From contig NZ_DASYGY010000009.1 in NCBI RefSeq assembly GCF_035999195.1, forward strand, positions 620,001-684,000: a stretch of 64,000 nucleotides of DNA, written 5' to 3'. The notes below the pieces were generated by a model. The model had not been told where the DNA came from. It did not search any database and saw nothing but the letters and a program-made list of their open reading frames with translations. Positions 61,020 through 64,000 of the stretch are shown piece by piece (the first letter of the stretch is position 1; each line of letters starts with the position of its first letter). The translations under genes were made by a program, and so were the position numbers. Source of the DNA: Pseudoxanthomonas sp. (GTDB taxonomy: Bacteria; Pseudomonadota; Gammaproteobacteria; Xanthomonadales; Xanthomonadaceae).

Positions 61020-61880
61020 ATGGCCACCCCTGCCCTGCACGCCTGGTTCGACGAGGCGACCAACACCGTCACCTACGTGGTCTGGGACCCGGCCACGCGC
61101 CATGCCGCGATCATCGATCCGGTGCTGGACTACGACCACCGCTCCGGGCGCGCCTCGCACCGCGCCGCGGACACGCTGCTCGGCTTCATCGCCGACCATG
61201 AGCTGGCGGTCCAGTGGATCCTGGAAACGCATGCGCATGCCGATCATCTCAGCGCCGCGCCCTACCTGAAGGAGAAGACCGGCGCCCCGGTCGGCATCGG
61301 CGAACACATCACCGAGGTGCAGCGCACGTTTGCGCCGGTGTTCGGACTGGACGATGTCAGCGGCGACGGCCGCGAGTTCGACCGCCTGTTCCGCGACGGC
61401 GAGATGTTCCCGCTCGGCGGGCTGCAGGTCGAGGTGATCCACACGCCCGGCCACACGCCGGCCTGCGTGTCCTACCGCATCGGCGATGCGGTGTTCGTCG
61501 GCGACACGCTGTTCATGCCCGACTACGGCACCGCGCGCGCGGACTTCCCGGGCGGCGATGCGCGCACTCTGTACCGTTCGATCCAGAAACTGCTGGCGCT
61601 GCCGGACGACACGCGCCTCTACCTGTGCCACGACTACAAGGCGCCGGGGCGCGACCACTACGCGTGGGAAACCACGGTCGCCGACGAAAAGTCACACAAC
61701 GTCCACGTCGGCGGCGGCGTGGACGAGGACCGTTTCGTGGCGATGCGCGAAGCGCGCGATGCGACGCTGTCGGCACCGACGCTGCTGCTGCCGTCACTGC
61801 AGGTCAACATCCGCGCCGGCCGCCTGCCGGCGCCGGAAGACAATGGCCGACGCTACCTGAAGATCCCGCTCAAGCTCTGA
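61020..61880 (+). CDS. blh: Persulfide dioxygenase, metallo-beta-lactamase fold (Blh/ETHE1-like)
   Basis: A 286-residue iron-dependent sulfur dioxygenase oxidising glutathione persulfide to sulfite. Metal ligands are visible in LETHAHADHLSAAPYLK (HxHxDH), VIHTPGHTPACVSY, FVGDTLFMPDYGTARADFPG and LCHDY. The sequence matches the Blh proteins of the BigR operon of Xylella and Agrobacterium. GGAG lies 6 bases before the ATG. It is expected to be repressed by BigR until sulfide or persulfide accumulates. Confidence 0.95.
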   Translation: MATPALHAWFDEATNTVTYVVWDPATRHAAIIDPVLDYDHRSGRASHRAADTLLGFIADHELAVQWILETHAHADHLSAAPYLKEKTGAPVGIGEHITEVQRTFAPVFGLDDVSGDGREFDRLFRDGEMFPLGGLQVEVIHTPGHTPACVSYRIGDAVFVGDTLFMPDYGTARADFPGGDARTLYRSIQKLLALPDDTRLYLCHDYKAPGRDHYAWETTVADEKSHNVHVGGGVDEDRFVAMREARDATLSAPTLLLPSLQVNIRAGRLPAPEDNGRRYLKIPLKL

Positions 61881-61886
61881 CCGCGC

Positions 61887-62624
61887 TCAGCCGCCCGGCG
61901 TGGCCGAGGCCCGATGGGCGGCGACCCCGGTTCCGCAGTCGGCGCCCAGCAGGTCCGACTGCGTCAACCAGGCGGGATCGGGGTAGTACGCGAACAGGAA
62001 GGACCCGCCGCGGATGCTGTCGATCAGCGGCTGCGCCACCGCGGTGCGCACCGCAGGGCACCCCAGGCTGCGCCCCAGCCGTCCCTGCGCGTTGACCAGC
62101 GCATCGCTGACATAGGGTGCGCCATGGATGACGATGGCGCGCTCGCGCGCCTTGTCGTTGAAGCCCGGCTCCAGCCCCTGCAGACGCAGCGAGTAGCCAT
62201 TCGCACCGCGATAGGATTCCTGGGTGACGAAGGCCCCCAGGCTGGACATGTAACTGCCGGTGGCATTGGAGAAGCGTGTGGCCAGGTTCTCACCGGTGTT
62301 GCGTCCGTGCGCGACGCGTTCCTCGAACAGCAGGCGGGCGGCGTCCAGGTCGAATACCCACAGGCGCGGCTGGGTGGACGGCCGCGAATAGTCGATCACG
62401 CTGAGCCGGCGCATCGGTACGGACTCGCCGCGCCGGATCGAACAGGTCATCGCACGCGCCGCCAGGGACAGCACCTCGCGGTCGAGCGAGGGCGCCGCGC
62501 GGTGCAGTCGCTCGACCAGGCGCTCGGGGGTGACGACGGCGGTCGATCCGGCACGTGCGCCGGTGGCCGGCGAGAGCGCCGCGGCAGCGATGCACAGCGA
62601 AAGCAGCGAGGGGAATCGGTTCAT
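61887..62624 (-). CDS. Murein L,D-transpeptidase-like catalytic-domain protein
   Basis: A 245-residue secreted protein: signal peptide ending GARAG, then a domain with LWVFDLDAARLLFEERVAHG, AIVIHGAPYVSD (His) and LGRSLGCPAVRT (Cys), the His/Cys pair of the second group of L,D-transpeptidase-like proteins. It probably acts on peptidoglycan in the periplasm. The start at 62624 is chosen for the signal peptide. It lies 55 bases downstream of the YkuD gene on the same strand, so the two may be co-transcribed. Confidence 0.88.
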   Translation of the reverse strand: MNRFPSLLSLCIAAAALSPATGARAGSTAVVTPERLVERLHRAAPSLDREVLSLAARAMTCSIRRGESVPMRRLSVIDYSRPSTQPRLWVFDLDAARLLFEERVAHGRNTGENLATRFSNATGSYMSSLGAFVTQESYRGANGYSLRLQGLEPGFNDKARERAIVIHGAPYVSDALVNAQGRLGRSLGCPAVRTAVAQPLIDSIRGGSFLFAYYPDPAWLTQSDLLGADCGTGVAAHRASATPGG

Positions 62625-62679
62625 GCGGAGGCCCGGATAGCGATGGATCACGCCGGCGTCCCGATTCCGTCCGCAAGGC

Positions 62680-63720
62680 TCAGCGCGGTACCGGAATGGG
62701 GTTGCCTTCGTCCGATTCCAAGACCGGCACGGAGGGCCGGTCATCCGGCGTTGCGCGCACGCCCGGCAGATCGGACAGCAGTACGGTCGTCCCGGGCTTC
62801 AGCACGCCGTACAGGCGACGGGCGAAATCCTGCGGGAGCCAGAACGAATCCCCCAGCGACCGCAGCGGCGGCATCGGCGCGCCTGCTTCGCCCAGTACGC
62901 GATGGGCCACCCAGCGGTGCTCCTTCTGCTGCGGATCGAGCAGGCTGGGCACGTCTTCCATCCCGGTCGTCATCACCAGCAGCACGGTGCCGTTGAGCGC
63001 GAAGTCGCGCACCATCTGCAGCGGCGCCGCACCGATCAGCACGCCATTGCGCAGCACCGAGACGCGCTGGTCGTACAGGCTGACCAGGATGCTGACCGGC
63101 CCCTCGGGCGAGGCGGACTCGTTCCAGTACACCTCGTAGGGCGCGAGCTCAGGATGCGCTGTCTGCCCCCCGGCGGTGACCGGCGCCAGCACGGCCGGAT
63201 GCACCAGACTGGCCGGCGAAGCCTTGGCGTTCGCCACCACCACCGAGTCGCCGAAACGGGTGATGCCGAACAGCTTCTCGGCGAACGCCTGCGGCAGGCG
63301 GACGCAGCCGTGCGACGCCGGATAGCCCGGCAGGTGGCCGCCATGCAGCGCGATGCCGTCCCAGGTCAGCCGCTGCATGTAGGGCATCGGCGCATTGTTG
63401 TAGAGGTTGGAGCGGTGGTCCTTGTTCTTCTGCAGGATGGTGAACACCCCGGTCGGCGTGTCCTTGCCCGCCTTGCCCGAACTGATCGTCGACACGCCGA
63501 TGGCGATGCCGTTGCGGTACACATAGGCGCGCTGCTCGTCCAGGCTGACCACCAGCACCACCGGACCCTCGGGCGCGATCTGCGGATACCACAGGAACTC
63601 GCCCGGCTCGAGCGCACGGACATCGGCCTGCGGCACCGCGGATTGCGCGTGCGAGATGGACGGCGTGGTCGCGGCGAACAACGCAGCGAGCAGGAGGGTG
63701 GACGACAGGGTGCGTTTCAT
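62680..63720 (-). CDS. L,D-transpeptidase (YkuD) with an internal duplicated, non-catalytic half
   Basis: A 346-residue secreted protein with a signal peptide ending SHAQ. Residues about 35-165 are a YkuD domain with the complete active site ALHGGHLPGYPASHGCVRLP. Residues about 195-335 repeat the pattern (YWNESASPEGPVSILVSLYD against WYPQIAPEGPVVLVVSLDEQ; VLRNGVLIGAA against VYRNGIAIGVS) but lack the HGC motif. The second half may bind substrate or stabilise the enzyme. It would make 3-3 cross-links or attach proteins to murein. Confidence 0.92.
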   Translation of the reverse strand: MKRTLSSTLLLAALFAATTPSISHAQSAVPQADVRALEPGEFLWYPQIAPEGPVVLVVSLDEQRAYVYRNGIAIGVSTISSGKAGKDTPTGVFTILQKNKDHRSNLYNNAPMPYMQRLTWDGIALHGGHLPGYPASHGCVRLPQAFAEKLFGITRFGDSVVVANAKASPASLVHPAVLAPVTAGGQTAHPELAPYEVYWNESASPEGPVSILVSLYDQRVSVLRNGVLIGAAPLQMVRDFALNGTVLLVMTTGMEDVPSLLDPQQKEHRWVAHRVLGEAGAPMPPLRSLGDSFWLPQDFARRLYGVLKPGTTVLLSDLPGVRATPDDRPSVPVLESDEGNPIPVPR

Positions 63721-63771
63721 GGGCGGGAGCTTATCGCAGGTCGCTCATGCATCGAATATAGCGACGCCCCT

Positions 63772-63900
63772 CTGTAGGAGCGACGTCAGTCGCGACCGCA
63801 GACTCGTGACCACTCGGAAATCCTGTCCACCATGTTCCCGTCCCGCACGAAAAAATCTCTCCATCAGGCCGGGCGGTCGCGACTGACGTCGCTCCTACAG
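63772..63900. repeat. GTAG-type REP pair near the window end
   Basis: A 28-base arm starting CTGTAGGAGCGACGTCAGTC at 63772-63799 faces its perfect complement at 63873-63900, with 73 bases between. It has the same sequence as the pair at 58194-58339. Confidence 0.92.
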
Positions 63901-63916
63901 GCGTATCAGCGTTCGA

Positions 63917-64000
63917 CTAGGCCAGCAGGCGCTCGCGCAACGCGTCGTACTCGGCGGGGATCGGGTCGGCGTGTGCGGGACGCGCCAGCAGGTCGGCCAG
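63917..64000 (-). CDS. C-terminal end of a minus-strand gene (partial)
   Basis: The last 27 codons and a TAG stop of a gene entering from beyond the window: LADLLARPAHADPIPAEYDA, ending LRERLLA. The frame is open to the edge, uses codons typical of the window, and ends 17 bases from a REP pair, as seen for other genes here. Too short to assign. Confidence 0.55.
   Translation of the reverse strand: MADLLARPAHADPIPAEYDALRERLLA

Overview
This 64-kb, GC-rich window is a piece of a Xanthomonadaceae chromosome, most likely Pseudoxanthomonas, Stenotrophomonas or a close relative. The evidence is the family-specific arginine route (N-acetylornithine carbamoyltransferase and a fused acetylglutamate synthase/kinase), a FimX/Filp-type regulator, a DksA relative with a histone-H1-like N terminus, a TonB-receptor-based starch locus, and several families of short palindromic repeats typical of these genomes. 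It is mostly ordinary core genome with a few accessory stretches.

Layout. 1-1.9 kb: end of a polysaccharide operon (family 2 glycosyltransferase and a secreted partner, cut by the edge). 2-12.7 kb: one long minus-strand operon argF'-argG-argE-NAGS/K-GNAT-argC-argH-yciI-proB-proA for arginine and proline, preceded by a leader that looks like a ribosome-mediated arginine attenuator. 13-20.5 kb: cysS, sufE, an MFS exporter, the DksA-like protein, yidD, dihydroorotase and an M23 peptidase. 21-25.5 kb: a permuted papain-fold hydrolase, a 7TM diguanylate cyclase, folE2 and a squalene/phytoene-synthase-like protein. 25.6-30.4 kb: mupP/gph-ubiG-mtaD-small membrane protein-efp, divergent from epmB. 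30.5-37.7 kb: fimX, htpX, gluQ, phaB-phaR-phaB and small genes. 37.7-39.7 kb: an accessory patch with a lone phage-tail-tube-like gene, a degenerate 21-bp phased repeat array, a VOC protein and two small unknown genes. 39.8-44.4 kb: SRPBCC, M48 peptidase, SUMF1-type lipoprotein, rnd and tRNA-Ala. 44.5-46.1 kb: a lower-GC SDR/MarR pair with a perfect palindromic operator. 46.2-59.4 kb: a starch/maltodextrin locus (TonB receptor, esterase, pullulanase, alpha-glucosidase, MFS transporter, alpha-amylase, LacI regulator) with one operator sequence shared by two promoter regions. 59.5-61.9 kb: a BigR-type persulfide-detoxification locus. 61.9-63.9 kb: two L,D-transpeptidase-type genes.

How the genes work together. 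The arg operon supplies every arginine step except ArgD. It runs through N-acetylcitrulline: carbamoylation precedes deacetylation. In the starch locus, secreted pullulanase and amylase cut polymers, the TonB receptor takes up oligosaccharides, a GH13 alpha-glucosidase finishes hydrolysis, and the LacI protein probably controls both promoters. BigR, the persulfide dioxygenase, a rhodanese-membrane fusion and OsmC form one sulfur-stress unit around an AT-rich palindrome.

The strongest candidates for something undescribed are the arginine attenuator (about 12700-12851) and the 21-bp phased palindrome array (about 38291-38650). All calls come from reading the sequence; no database search was run.
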